Below, one piece after another: positions 11,189-22,044 of a DNA stretch of 64,000 bases (the stretch's first letter is position 1; the number at the start of each line of letters is the position of its first letter). The DNA lies in the NCBI GenBank assembly GCA_022036555.1, contig CM039141.1, positions 5,057,773-5,121,772 on the forward strand, written 5' to 3'. The stretch comes from Microstegium vimineum. Its lineage: Eukaryota; Streptophyta; Magnoliopsida; Poales; Poaceae. Below the pieces are notes generated by a model. The model worked only from the letters and a program-made list of their open reading frames with translations, was not told where the DNA came from and searched no databases. The translations under genes and the position numbers were made by a program.

Positions 11189-11699
11189 ATATTACCATTA
11201 TCTTTAAAGTTTACAAATGATATGATGGGCCTCCATTATTTGAGAAAGAGAGGGATGGATTTTTAGTATTTCTTAAAAAATATAAATTAGAGATAAAATG
11301 AGCAATCTAATGAAGCAACCATAATTCTTTATTTTGCATGTTTTTAGTATAGTGGATGGTATAAACAATATGTTGGAGAAGCAATAAGGTAAAGCTTAAA
11401 AATTATCTATATATCTAATGTTAAAAGCAGTATTTTTTATCTCTCACTTTCACCCCTCTTACATGATAATCTCTTTGCTTACTCTCCTCACTTTTGTAGA
11501 TAGCAAACATAAACCAATGACAAAAAAAAAACTAAGGGCATGGGTGAATGTTGCTTGTCGTTTAGGCCGGTGAGTGACATTTAGGCCCATGGTTGGACTT
11601 TGGAGTCCGGGGCCTAATAGATTGTGTCATCACCCCCGCCCTCAACACAACATCAGTAATCAGTTGTAGTTTAAAAGCTAGTATAAAACATTTGTTACT
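10537..11699. other. 5' flank of the fucosyltransferase-like gene and AT-rich spacer
   Basis: 10537-10680 is GC-rich leader. Beyond it the sequence is AT-rich with short inverted segments (for example AAGATGTTTTATCTTT near 10941 and its complement near 11025), suggesting a decayed MITE. A CT microsatellite is listed separately. No gene. Confidence 0.4.
11151..11186. repeat. (CT)18 microsatellite
   Basis: Uninterrupted CT dinucleotides from 11151 to 11186. Confidence 0.97.
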
Positions 11700-11707
11700 A
11701 TTGTACC

Positions 11708-11982
11708 TAGGGATGAAAACGAATCGATACATACGTATATCACTGATATTACATTTGTTTTCATATTTATGTTTGGATACGAATTCGAATACGATTAGTG
11801 TCAACCATGTTGGATAGGATAAGATTCGATATCGACATCATAAATTTGCGATTTGAATATTCAAATACGGATACGATATCGGATGTTGAAAATCTTGACG
11901 CGGATATGTACTGATCTAAACCCTTCTAAATGGATTCGGTCTCAAATACGATCGGAAAATATCTGTACCGTTTTCACCCCTA
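11708..11982. mobile_element. hAT-type MITE, 275 bp, with perfect 8-bp target duplication
   Basis: The terminal inverted repeats are TAGGGATGAAAACG and, reverse-complemented, TAGGGGTGAAAACG. The identical 8-mer ATTGTACC flanks it at 11700-11707 and 11983-11990. An 8-bp duplication plus TAGGG-type ends is the hAT signature. The interior is AT/GATA-rich and non-coding. The perfect duplication suggests a relatively young insertion. Confidence 0.9.
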
Positions 11983-12241
11983 ATTGTACCACTCATTTTG
12001 TGGCCCAGTTGCCTTATCCTGAGCATTTGGCTCACTTCCTGCATATCTTAATTTTACAATAGGTGCACACATCAATCTTCAGCCAATTCTCATACATAAT
12101 CATCTATTGCACATAGCATATTATGGGTCTTGAAAATTATTTAACTCAGATGAAACAAGGTAGGCTAAGTCCAATTAAACTTAGTATATGGCTTCAGACA
12201 CGATGGCCCTTCTGGTTGTAAGACAGGATGATACCGGCCCA

Positions 12242-12300
12242 GAAGATCCAAAAAATATAGCCCAAACATATCATGGGCTGGCACAAAAGTAGCCCATTTA
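12242..12300 (+). promoter_or_regulatory. APC13 promoter with site II motifs
   Basis: AGCCCA, TGGGCT and AGCCCA hexamers fall between about 12258 and 12298, 130-170 bp before the APC13 start codon. TGGGCY site II elements mark plant genes expressed in dividing cells, which suits a cell-cycle ubiquitin-ligase subunit. No clear TATA box was seen. Confidence 0.4.
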
Positions 12301-12427
12301 TTAACTCCTCGACACCGAAGAGCGGAGGAGACTTCGAGTTCGAGCCGCCATTGCCGAGGACTCGGCGAGAGTTCTCCACTCGACTCGAGAGCAGAGCGTG
12401 CCCGGGGAAGAGGAGGTCCAGGAGGAG

Positions 12428-14364
12428 ATGAGCGGGCTGGAGCAGGAGCTGGGCCTGAGCCTAGGTGTACTCATCGACGTCGTCGATGAGCAATGGATGC
12501 GCGACACTCTCCCCGCCGACGGTGCGTCCCTCCCTTACCCTTCCTTGTGCCGGTGACCTAATCGCTTACTACTCTCCAACGGATCTGTCGCCTCACCTTG
12601 TCTGGTTTTGCAGACATCCCCGTGCCGCCGGCCATGGCAGTCAAGACTGAGGACGCCGAGGATCCAGCGCCCGCCAGTATGCTCGCTGCGCCTGCCCCCT
12701 TTACCCACCCCTTCCTCTCTCACCTAGTGAAGAGTTGCAATGCGTTCCGGCTCTGAACTTCTGATGCGTCTGATGATAACCGAGAAGAAATCTCCGGATG
12801 CGTGTAGTCAGTTGCCTGATGCGGACTAGAGATGATAGGTCAAATGCGATTATGCATAATGCCTAAACCTTCTATTGGCTAAACTGCAAATTTGGTTAAG
12901 AAATTAGTGCCTAGTGAACAAAATGCAAGGAACTATCAGCATTCCCCATCGAAGATAAACAGTTAGATTACCCTCTAATTAAATTGCCAGTAGGAACTAT
13001 ATGATATGGAAATCAACTTTTTCAACATAGATCCTTTTAGATCTCCTTTACCTAAATGTTGGACAACATCCACCTATAAAGATATTGAAGAATATCGAAT
13101 AATTCTGTAGTCATGAAAATGAAAATCAAGTAACAGTTGAGCAGGATAAATTAGTGCCTTATTGTATGGCTTGAACTGATTTTGTAGGCTGGCTTGGTGA
13201 ACAATGCTATTTACAGTTCCCATTTGCTAAACTGGCTGCAATTTATGCACTGTGCTATATCTTGTATCCCCTTCCTACTTAGGAGTATTTCCTGAAGCAA
13301 AATAAGACCATATATTAAATGTATAGCTAGTACTATAGCTTATATTCTGTCTAACAAACTATTAATCTAGTCAAGTGATTGGTTCAAGACTTATCACTTG
13401 CTGGCATTTATGACTTCCATAAGCTTTCTGATTCACATGACTTGTTTCAATAAGGGAAGTCCATTTTACAGCTCCCAACAATCAAGTTTTTCAACCTTAC
13501 CCCTTAAGAAACTTCCGGATCAATTTACTTATCTCTACTATTTCACCCCTAGTGAGATGTATCTTTCTTGTTTCTCTGCATAAGAGTTGAGTTTAAAGTT
13601 CAAATTTTGTGGTGTGATAAATGGCATCATAGCATATACTAAAAAATACATTAGAAATTTTAATCATTATTTTTCCATAGGACAAGGGCATCTAATACTA
13701 AATTAGTATTAGGAATATCACATTTTAACGATGAGCATTTTTGTCATCACCCCTTGAATTTTGAATGTGAAACTCAACTTGTATGTGGAGAAACAAGAGG
13801 GCAAATCTCATTAGGAAGTACATTGGACCAATTGAAATAGTGTGGGGAGTAAGTTGAGCTCAAGTTTTGTTAAGGGGGTGGAGTGGACGAAGTGTTTTGT
13901 TTTGTTCTAGTACTACTTCTAACAAATAAGTGGGGTGGGGAGCTATTACTCTGCAATTCAAATCTATTTCATTCTCCTCGATTAAAAAAATATCTCCCTG
14001 CAGTTTACATACTGTCAGATTTGGGTTTTCGAAGAATTCATGCTTAAAAAATATACTTTGTTTGGCACTGTTAAACTGCTGGCAGTACATCCCTGAGACT
14101 TATATTTTAAAATGTTATGCACTATTAAGGCAACATTCAAGTAAATGTTGTACTGTTTCATGGTTACTGTCTCAGATACTTGGATTTTATTTTATTTTAT
14201 TTTATTTTATTGAGATTTTGGGTTGCCTTTCATTCATATCAGTTTGGCCAAAGCCTCAGAGACTTGGAATTTTTTATATGAGATGCTCTAAATACCTAAC
14301 AGATCAGGAAAGCCAGCCAGCACAAGGGGATGTATGGCGTGATTTTGCCTTGGAAAATCTCTGA
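12428..14364 (+). CDS. APC13: Anaphase-promoting complex subunit 13 (APC13/BONSAI)
   Basis: A 72-residue protein from three short exons: 12428-12521, 12614-12676 and 14303-14364, stop TGA 14362-14364. All borders are GT/AG and phases match (1, 1). The core LIDVVDEQWMRDTLPADDIP, then VPPAMAVKTEDAEDPAPA and the C-terminal DVWRDFALENL, match the plant APC13 family, a small subunit of the APC/C E3 ubiquitin ligase that drives mitotic and meiotic exit. The start is the only in-frame ATG after an in-frame TAA at 12302. It gives an N-terminus (MSGLEQELGLSLG) several residues longer than the MAE-type start I recall for this family. The second intron is 1.6 kb. The gene is easily missed because no exon exceeds 94 bp. 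Confidence 0.9.
14185..14209. repeat. (TTTTA)5 microsatellite in APC13 intron 2
   Basis: Five perfect TTTTA units about 90 bp upstream of the last APC13 exon. They may contribute to the pyrimidine-rich tract before the acceptor at 14301-14302. Confidence 0.9.
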
Positions 14365-14389
14365 TCTTTCATGATCTACATTCTGCAAG

Positions 14390-15072
14390 GTAAGAATTAC
14401 TCCTACCTTGACTTTGGCCTGAAACGATGAAGATTACACTCATTTAGGGTACACCCTAAAGTGGTTTCATTAGACAATTCTTGTGCTTTTACATGTTCAA
14501 TAACCAGTTGGGTGTGTGGTGCATTGCATATGTGTATTTGTATCTAATAAAATTGAATTTTCCAGAAGATACCTTCTGCTTTTGTTTAAGCACAAGTTCA
14601 GAACTACAATTGCTATAGATGAATTCAAGGCTTGCCTATCTTAAGAGAAATATATAAATAATCTGTTCTGAAATTTGTTAAAAGAGTCAGAGATTGATAT
14701 GTGACACACGAATTCATGATTGTCTGTAACACATTTTCTTTTTCAAGTTTAATGGGAATCAGAAGTCATTGGAAATGGTCACAATGGAAGCCAAATTGAA
14801 TACTGTTACTATTTTGCATGTATTAAAATGCAAAAATCATAGCAAAAACCAGTAAAATTTGAATTCAGCAGCAGTTTGTATTGTGTTTTTGTACGTATTA
14901 AAATGCAAGAATCATAGCAAAACCAGTAAAGGTTGAATTCAGCGGCTGTTTATACTGTAAAAAAGTATGACAACCTCTCTGAAAAAAAAAATGTCAGTTG
15001 CAGAGGTTTATCTGTCCAGTCGCATTTGAGCTGGTTTGCTAATTAATCCTTTTATTTCTGTATGACTTGCAG
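14390..15072 (+). other. Probable intron in the APC13 3' UTR
   Basis: Twenty-six bases after the stop codon a strong donor (AAG|GTAAGA, 14390) occurs. An acceptor preceded by a pyrimidine-rich stretch (GACTTGCAG) ends at 15072. Between them lie AT-rich DNA and a tandem duplication. A 3' UTR intron is inferred from splice-site quality only. Confidence 0.35.
14821..14970. repeat. Tandem duplication, 75-bp unit, 2 copies
   Basis: TATTAAAATGCAAAAATCAT at 14821 recurs as TATTAAAATGCAAGAATCAT at 14896. Similarity runs through the whole unit with roughly 10% differences. Confidence 0.8.
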
Positions 15073-16978
15073 TGCCTCTAGAGATGGAGATTCTATGCAA
15101 AGGGGGTTAGCAGCTGCGCTGCATTGTGCTTTCTGCGCCGGGCTGCCTGAATGTTTGTCTGAACTTAGTTTACAATATGGTTTATGCAAGTGTTCCAGAT
15201 ATTCCACCCCATGATGGATTTGAACCTTGTGTTAGCCTGTTATAAAATCTATGGTAACATTGACTGCAATTTGTCTATGCAAATGCTCCGGATTGTTTGC
15301 ACATGATGGCAGGCCTTGTGATGACCTACTGCTGAATGGCCTCCATAACCTTTTGAGGCTCGCGCTTGATTTCTTAACCTAGCAAAGCATGGAGAGAATG
15401 TTCGGTACTTGCATTCCAACCTGTGGTTGCTAACTTGTTGTTCTACTTGGATGGGTCCTGTGCAGCCACATGCTTAATTTGTACTTGCATCTGCCACATG
15501 TTGCACTGCCAGTTGTAGTTGTAAATTGTACGGCGTGCGCGTCTGTTCTTTCTTTGACACCCTTTACAGAGAAGAGGCTCTGCAATGGTCACTGACGAGT
15601 CAGCAGCTCCATTTCATTCTTCTCTTGAGATCGGTTTGGCTTGTACTCCTCCATATATGCATGTATATATATCTACTATATATACATCGCAAGTTGCGTC
15701 CTACCAAAGGGCCTGTTAGGCTGCCAAACACTTGAGCTGTCAAAGCCGCATCGTACCAATACTAAAGCCATAACAAATCATCCAGGCCGGCCAGTTTCCC
15801 AATCATTTGCCATGATTTGCATTGGCCTCTAGTGACCTTTTTTCTTATGCCTCGGCTCGCTAATGATGGCACATGACGGCCTAACGAGAAAACCTACCAT
15901 ACGCATGCATTCACCTTAACAAAGGTCGATCATGCGCTGCCTTCGTACAAGGTTCATCATGATGTATGTAAGTACTCCTATGTGCTAGCTCTTGCTGGTT
16001 TGTGAATCGTGAGAATCTGCCTACAGTTTCTTGCAGTTGCACTTGTTTATTCATATATGTATGTTCCAGGTACGTCTGGTGACGGACGATGCCACTGCCA
16101 GGCTCTCGTTCTGGCAGAAAAGGCGGTGGTTTCTTTGCGCTACGGCAATGCAATGCAAGAAAGCAGAGCATCAACGTTTAAATAAATTAAACAAGGTGTG
16201 AAGTTAATGATGGCTACAATCATCGTGTGGTGTGGCAGAATATGCTTTTATCGTACGCCATGCTGCACAACAGCTTTTAATCTGTTTATTATCGCTATTT
16301 GGATGGTGTTTTCCTCGCTCCCGTTTATTGCGGCTTATTCAATAGTGTTCTTTGAATAAGAATAATCTAATTAAAATACGGTTGAAAAGCTGGCTGAATC
16401 CGTGATCACGAAAGACCGCATGTGGTTCAGATCGCGTTTGAAATTTCGAAATTGAAACTTTGTACTAACTCCAACATGTAGTATTGATCACAGTATATAA
16501 CATATCATTGGAGCTCTATTAATTAGTGATCATGATAATTGGTACCACCGTTAGAGGATCCTCATGTGCTCTACTCTACCAAAAAAGAAAAGAAGAACTT
16601 TGTACAATCATGCGTGCATCCCAGAGATCCCAAAACTGAACTACTGAACTGGATGATCTCGACCACAACTCAATACTGAATAATAGTATGTGCGTATCAA
16701 CATAATTTGGCCCGAGAGCATCGTGAACATGAAGGGTGATCTGAGAGTGCAGCACAACTACCATTTTTAGTTTCTAATAATAACACGCTGGTGTGGTGGC
16801 GGATCAGAACGGAAAGCATGCGTCAAAGGCAGCAATCAGGCCGGCCCGCCCATTTCTTATGCTCGCCAACTTGGCCTCTCTCTCTCGGGAGGACGCTCCC
16901 TCCCTCCCTCCCTCCCACACCCATGTGCATGTGCCTCGCAATAATTCTCTTCTCGCCGCCGGCCGTTCCACTTCCACG
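15073..16978. other. APC13 3' flank and intergenic spacer
   Basis: 15073 to about 15500 may be 3' UTR of APC13. The rest shows no coding signal, only short open frames without codon bias. A CCCT/CTCC run sits at about 16893-16914. Confidence 0.4.
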
Positions 16979-16980
16979 GC

Positions 16981-16988
16981 TATATATA
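16981..16988 (+). promoter_or_regulatory. TATA box of the intronless gene at 17089
   Basis: TATATATA lies 101 bp before the ATG at 17089, a normal spacing for a plant TATA box with a leader of roughly 70 nt. Confidence 0.5.
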
Positions 16989-17088
16989 CGCACGTACATC
17001 CTCTTCCTCCTCCTACAGCTAATCACCAGCGATCCACTCTTCGTCACCCACCTCTAGTCTCTAGGCTCTAGCTAGCTACCTCGATCAC

Positions 17089-17589
17089 ATGGGCCATCTC
17101 GAGGTGCTTACGGCGAGGGACGACGACCGCGTGCTGCCGCGGCGCTGGGCGTGGCATTACCATCGTCTACACGGCGACGGCAGCACGTCTCCGGCGGCGC
17201 CGGGCGGGAGCGTCGTCGTAAGGGCGCGGCGGACGCTGCGGCTACGGAGGAGGCCGTGCAAGGCGGCGGGGAGGTGGGGGACCACCACCACGACTGCAGC
17301 CAGCGGCGGCAAGCGGCTGCGGCTGGTTCGGCTGCTGCTCCTGCTTCCCGCGCGGCGGGTGGCCGCGCTGGTCGCGGAGCTCGTGCGGCGGCTGGCGGCG
17401 GCGGTGGCGGCTGCGGAGGCTGCCGCGGACTGCCCCGCCATCGTCTTCTCCTCGCAGTGGGGGCTCCCCGTGCTGTCGCACTCCGCTAGCTCCACCTCCA
17501 GTAGGAGCTCCAGGCTGCGCGCCTTCTACCTTGACAGGTGCCTCTCCGCCGGCTCATCCTCCGGCACCGGCGGCGGCCCCCCGTGCTGA
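17089..17589 (+). CDS. Unknown intronless protein, 166 aa
   Basis: I do not recognise this family. The frame runs from ATG 17089 (after a TATA box and a short C-rich leader) to TGA 17587-17589. It is strongly basic in residues 40-95 (Arg clusters), has an amphipathic Leu/Ala/Arg helix at about 100-135, and ends with a hydrophobic stretch (CPAIVFSSQWGLPVLS, about 139-154) followed by Ser-rich sequence. Third positions are almost all G or C, as in grass nuclear genes, and competing frames share that composition, so composition alone does not prove coding. In favour are promoter context, position and the non-repetitive C-terminal half. Possibly a small plant-specific regulatory protein; no function assigned. 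Confidence 0.55.
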   Translation: MGHLEVLTARDDDRVLPRRWAWHYHRLHGDGSTSPAAPGGSVVVRARRTLRLRRRPCKAAGRWGTTTTTAASGGKRLRLVRLLLLLPARRVAALVAELVRRLAAAVAAAEAAADCPAIVFSSQWGLPVLSHSASSTSSRSSRLRAFYLDRCLSAGSSSGTGGGPPC

Positions 17590-18040
17590 TCTCGCTCATC
17601 GAGCGAGGCTCCACATCCCACAGGCCGGGCCGCCAAATCACAAGCGTCAAAGCCATGGTGGCAAAAGGCCTCGTAGGCAGCTGGCTCGTACGCATACCAT
17701 ACCATACCAACCGCCACTTCAATTCCCCTCCCTCAGCTCACGCCATGTCGGCATGTCGCCATGGCCATGTAGTTAGTAATCATGTATGCATGCATGGCTT
17801 CGATCGATCTGTTTAGTTGTACGCCATGCACATGGCTATGCTATCTTGCAAGACTGTAACCTCCAAGTACTTTGCAAACGTTTTAACAATGTCGACATGC
17901 TGCGATCCCGGTCTTGAATTGAATGAAAAGCAGGAACAAGAGGCCGTGCTTTCTTTCTTGAGATTATTAACTCATCTGACGACGTACGTCGTCAGCATCA
18001 TTTAGTTACTGTGAGGGTAAAACTCCAGTGCATCGGCGTA

Positions 18041-18760
18041 CATGTTCTGACATTGTTGAAACTGTGATAGCTACATGCAGCTTCGGTAATTCAGTATGGA
18101 CAAATTCACAAGCTACTCCTTTGTCTTGTCGTTTCGGTTAAAAAAAAAGGCATATAGCAAAATTTGAGTTCTCAGTTGGGAGCCCTATTGGCACACAACA
18201 TGCCTGCCTTGCCTGATACTACCCATCCTAAATTATAAGTCGTTTGACTTTTTGGGCTTCAAGTTTGACCATTCGTCTTATTTAAAAATTTGTGTCAAAT
18301 ATCACACGCAGTATGCCTACCTGAACTTTGACCTCAGCTAATGGCCATCAGCTAATTATTCAGCTAATTATAAACCTGTTATAATGGGCACAACAGCTAA
18401 TGGTTTATAATGGGCACAACAGCTAATGGCTTAAAATACGGTTTATTAGGAGTACGTAATAGACAGAATCAGCTAATGGCCATCACACAGTATGCCTACC
18501 TGAACTTTGACCTCTGAAGAAGCAACAATCACACGCAGCATGCTAGCCTGAACAGCAACTGCTTAACAGCTAGCATGAGGACATTACAGATTTACAGTTA
18601 GCAGGTACTACCAGTTACACACATTGTTAAGGTCTTTCTTCTACCGTGTACCAATCTAGCGTGTTGTTGCCATGTTATCCAGTGACCAGCAGGGCTCGTC
18701 GTATACTCGTATCGCATATTCCTACGTTACTCCAGTCGCAAAGACAGCTGAGCCGCCCGT
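18041..18760 (+). repeat. Diverged duplicate of the GEX1 3' flank and TVP38 last exon (22981-23515)
   Basis: Blocks here match, in the same order and orientation, blocks downstream of GEX1: CATGTTCTGACATTGTT (18041 versus 22983), GTAATTCAGTATG, ACAAGCTACTCCTTT, TGAAGAAGCAACAATC (18514 versus 23136), CAGTTACACACAT, AATCTAGCGTGTTG (18653 versus 23258), and finally CCATGTTATCCA...TCGCATAT...TCGCAAAGA (18670-18745). The last block aligns with part of the TVP38 terminal exon (about 23464-23510). The copy has gained a segment at about 18220-18480, lost about 190 bp near 18668, and no longer encodes anything. Confidence 0.75.
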
Positions 18761-20621
18761 GGAGGTGGAGGCGATGGTCCTCATCTTGGCTGCTGGCTGC
18801 ATCGTCTGTGGCGGCGGATTGAAGCGGCGCCCGCCGCGGTCGGATGCGTCATGCGTGCGTGCGCTGGCTGGCTTTGCTTGCTTGCGGGTTAATGCGGGGT
18901 GGCGGACCACCACGCTTGGTGCCTGCACTACAACGGCTGCCTCTTCGTCTCCGACTGTTCGAAACGCCCTTTCGCGTGTGAATTGTGAACCGTCGCATCT
19001 TTTCACCATTTTACTATAGAAACAGAGTCGCCGTGAAGAGCATCGCAGTTGGGTCAGGAACGGCGGCGGTTTATATTAATTGGGCGAACCCTCTTCACCT
19101 TCCTCCTGTTCCCTTATATTACCTCCGCCACGGCTAAGTCTCACATTTGGGAAATTGGTCTCGTCTAAGTTTTTGCCTCACACACTCCACTAGTTGGCGC
19201 CAAATTTGAGGTACCCCTCCCCCTCCATCGCCCGTTGTGTCTCTAATAAAAGTTTCCATCGTTCCATCTGATCATATGCTAATTTACACATGCATGATCC
19301 TGTATACGTTGTACAAGTTTCTAATTACTAGGTGATAGGTGATTTCGCTCTGCGTTTCCGTGTGAATTTAGTGGATGGTTTCTGAATCATATACTAAGGA
19401 AGGGCTCTGGAAGCTTTGATTTTCAAAAGTAGGAATACATGCATTTTGCATGAACAAAAAAACATATAGGCAGGACAACAACAGATTAAAAAAAACCCAG
19501 GCATATTCGCTGCACATCTTAAATAATTTAAATTTAAATTTCAGTGCTAATTTCAGTGTATCAATAAGCAGTCCTAATTTCATCACCACAACATGCTGAC
19601 ATACTGTTATATATTGTCTGATGTATACAGCAGTAGCGACAACTCGTTTTTTGCCATAGTAATCAGTCATATCTATTTTTTCCTAGTATTCTCGTATCTG
19701 AAATGGATACTTGATGGTATTTTCAGTGCTAATTTCTGTGCATAAAGAACATGATCTGATTTCAGCATTAACTGATGAACTTGTGCATCAAGTATATGTT
19801 GAACGAAGAAGCGAAGATTGAGAATGGAAGTGAAACCATTTTTAAATATATTAGAACCCAAATTTTTCTCTGTAAAATAAAAAAGAGAACCCAATGTGTA
19901 AGATTTGATGATGGAGTAGACATGTTGTATATGAAATGATTGATTTAGTTACTTACTTTGTTTGCTGTAATATTAAATGGATACCTTTTATGTGGTTTTT
20001 CATCTTCTCTGTATTATGGTGTCCAAAGTAAACAAGTTTTGTGCGTGTCACTGAGAGTGGGTGTTTTTCACCTGTGGTGTCAAATTCAAAAGGTCGGTAG
20101 ACTCTGTTTTATTGGAAACATTTTATTGGCTCTCCATCCTGAATGTCAATATGTGATGTGACAGCCACCTCTTGATCTCCCTCTTTTTTTTTTTTTTTTT
20201 TTGATAATAGACTTGCCAGTGAAGAAACACAGCTGTGACCGTCACTACTTGACAGGAAGCGATTCATGAAGCAGGCCCCCAATTTAGGAAGAACTTATTA
20301 CTTGCAGCAGGCATCTCGTTGTTGTTGATTAGGAGATGTCCATTCTTTGAATCTTGCCACAGCGACTCCGTTTAGGTTGTGAAATAACTTGCTTTTTGAG
20401 GAACACACCTGAAATAATGGACATCAAGAGATGCCTCTTTATGATGCGATTGGTTATTTTAATCCAGAGTATAACAATCTGTATCGAATGAACAATTTCT
20501 GATTCTCTGTTCCTGGCTGGCAGGGACTGCAATTACCGACGACTGGCCCCCTGATTTTAAGCTGCTAAGATATAAAGATCACTTGTTGTCGGGGCCAAGT
20601 TCAGCAACCAGTAGAATCATC
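18761..20621. other. Intergenic, no gene seen
   Basis: Short GC-rich open frames at 18761-19019 have no recognisable family. The rest is AT-rich, with a T-run near 20188-20201. The promoter of GEX1 should lie in the right end, but I saw no clear TATA motif. Confidence 0.4.
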
Positions 20622-22002
20622 ATGTCAAGAAACGTGTGGTCCGTGCTGGTGATTCTGATCTGCTTCTTGGTTTTCCCTGTGAGGATCCGTGGATTCTCAT
20701 GGAACCCCTTCTCCTCGTCTGCGCCCACGGGCGGCGAACGCGCTCCAATGATGGAGCTGGACGGCGCGGTGGCCGACTTCGCCATGGACGGAGCCAATGA
20801 CCCTAGAGGGCTCCAGATGCTGGAGAACGCGCGGAATAAGCTCGCCGGGCAGAGGAACTGCTGGCAGGAGGCGTACCGGAAGCTGTTCGCCAGCTGCGGC
20901 GACATCATGTCCGACAAAGAGAGGCACTCGCGCCTGACGTGGCACCTCAGCAGCTGCTTCCAGGAGGACTCTGGGCGGTCGCCCTTCCCGTCTTGCGCAG
21001 AGGGCTCCAAGATGGTGCACTGCCGCAAGCGGCTCGGTGAATATGAAGGCAAGGTCTTCCTCGAGTTCTTCTTGGAGACCAACACATTGTGCCACCAATT
21101 GCAGTAAGTTCAGTTTCTTCTCCTGAGTCCTGATATGTTTTCTTGACTAACCTTCGTTTGTGTTGATTTATTTATTTGTTCAGGGCTGAAGCTTTCAAGC
21201 ACAACACGGAGAGACTCGTCAATAACCTCACAAGGACATCCAAGTCTGCAATGGAGAAGCTCGAGGTGATCGAGGGGAAGTCAGAACAAATCATCAAAGA
21301 CTCTAGTAAAGTTCAGGACACACTGTCATCGATGGAAACGCAAGCTGACAACCTGGCAGAGAAGTCAAAGCACGTCGGGGAGCAGATCAGCGATGTGCTG
21401 GTCCACTCCAAGTCCCTCTCTAAGCAGTCCAAGGAGATCGCTGCCACTCAGGAAGAACTGAGTAAAGGACAAACAGAGATAAGGGAGAAGATTGAGGCCG
21501 GTATAGCGCACGTTGAGGAATCATACGATAGACTAGGAAATGGGATGGATAAGCTAAATGAAGCGACTCGATATGTGCAAGAGGAAATTAAAAGTGTTGG
21601 TGAGTCAATGTTTTCAAAGATGCAGAATTTGCAGAACACCACTGATGACATTGGGAGTGTTGCTGGCAAATCATTAGAGAATCAGAAGCAGCTGCTGTAT
21701 GGACAGACCCAGGCAATTGATGGACTGAACGAGCTCCACATGTTTCAAGCACGAGCTCTTAAAGAAAGCAGGTATTACACCCATATGTGTCCATTTTTCT
21801 CTTTTAATCTCTACAAAGACTTGCAATGCGTCTAATAGAAAAAAAAACAAAGACATTGATCAAGTGAATAATTGCAGGGAAGCAATTCAGAAACTGGCAC
21901 AGTTTGGCCAGCGCCAGCAGGAAGAGCTACTGTCCAGGCAAGAACAAATCCGGCAAGCTCATGAGCATCTCATCCATAATTCTGGCTAGCTTTACATGTT
22001 CG

Positions 22003-22044
<42 letters not shown>

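Noticed and set aside
20583..20621. Upstream in-frame extension of GEX1
   Set aside because: Has no ATG and the residues before MSRNVW disrupt the signal peptide; ATG 20622 is a better start.
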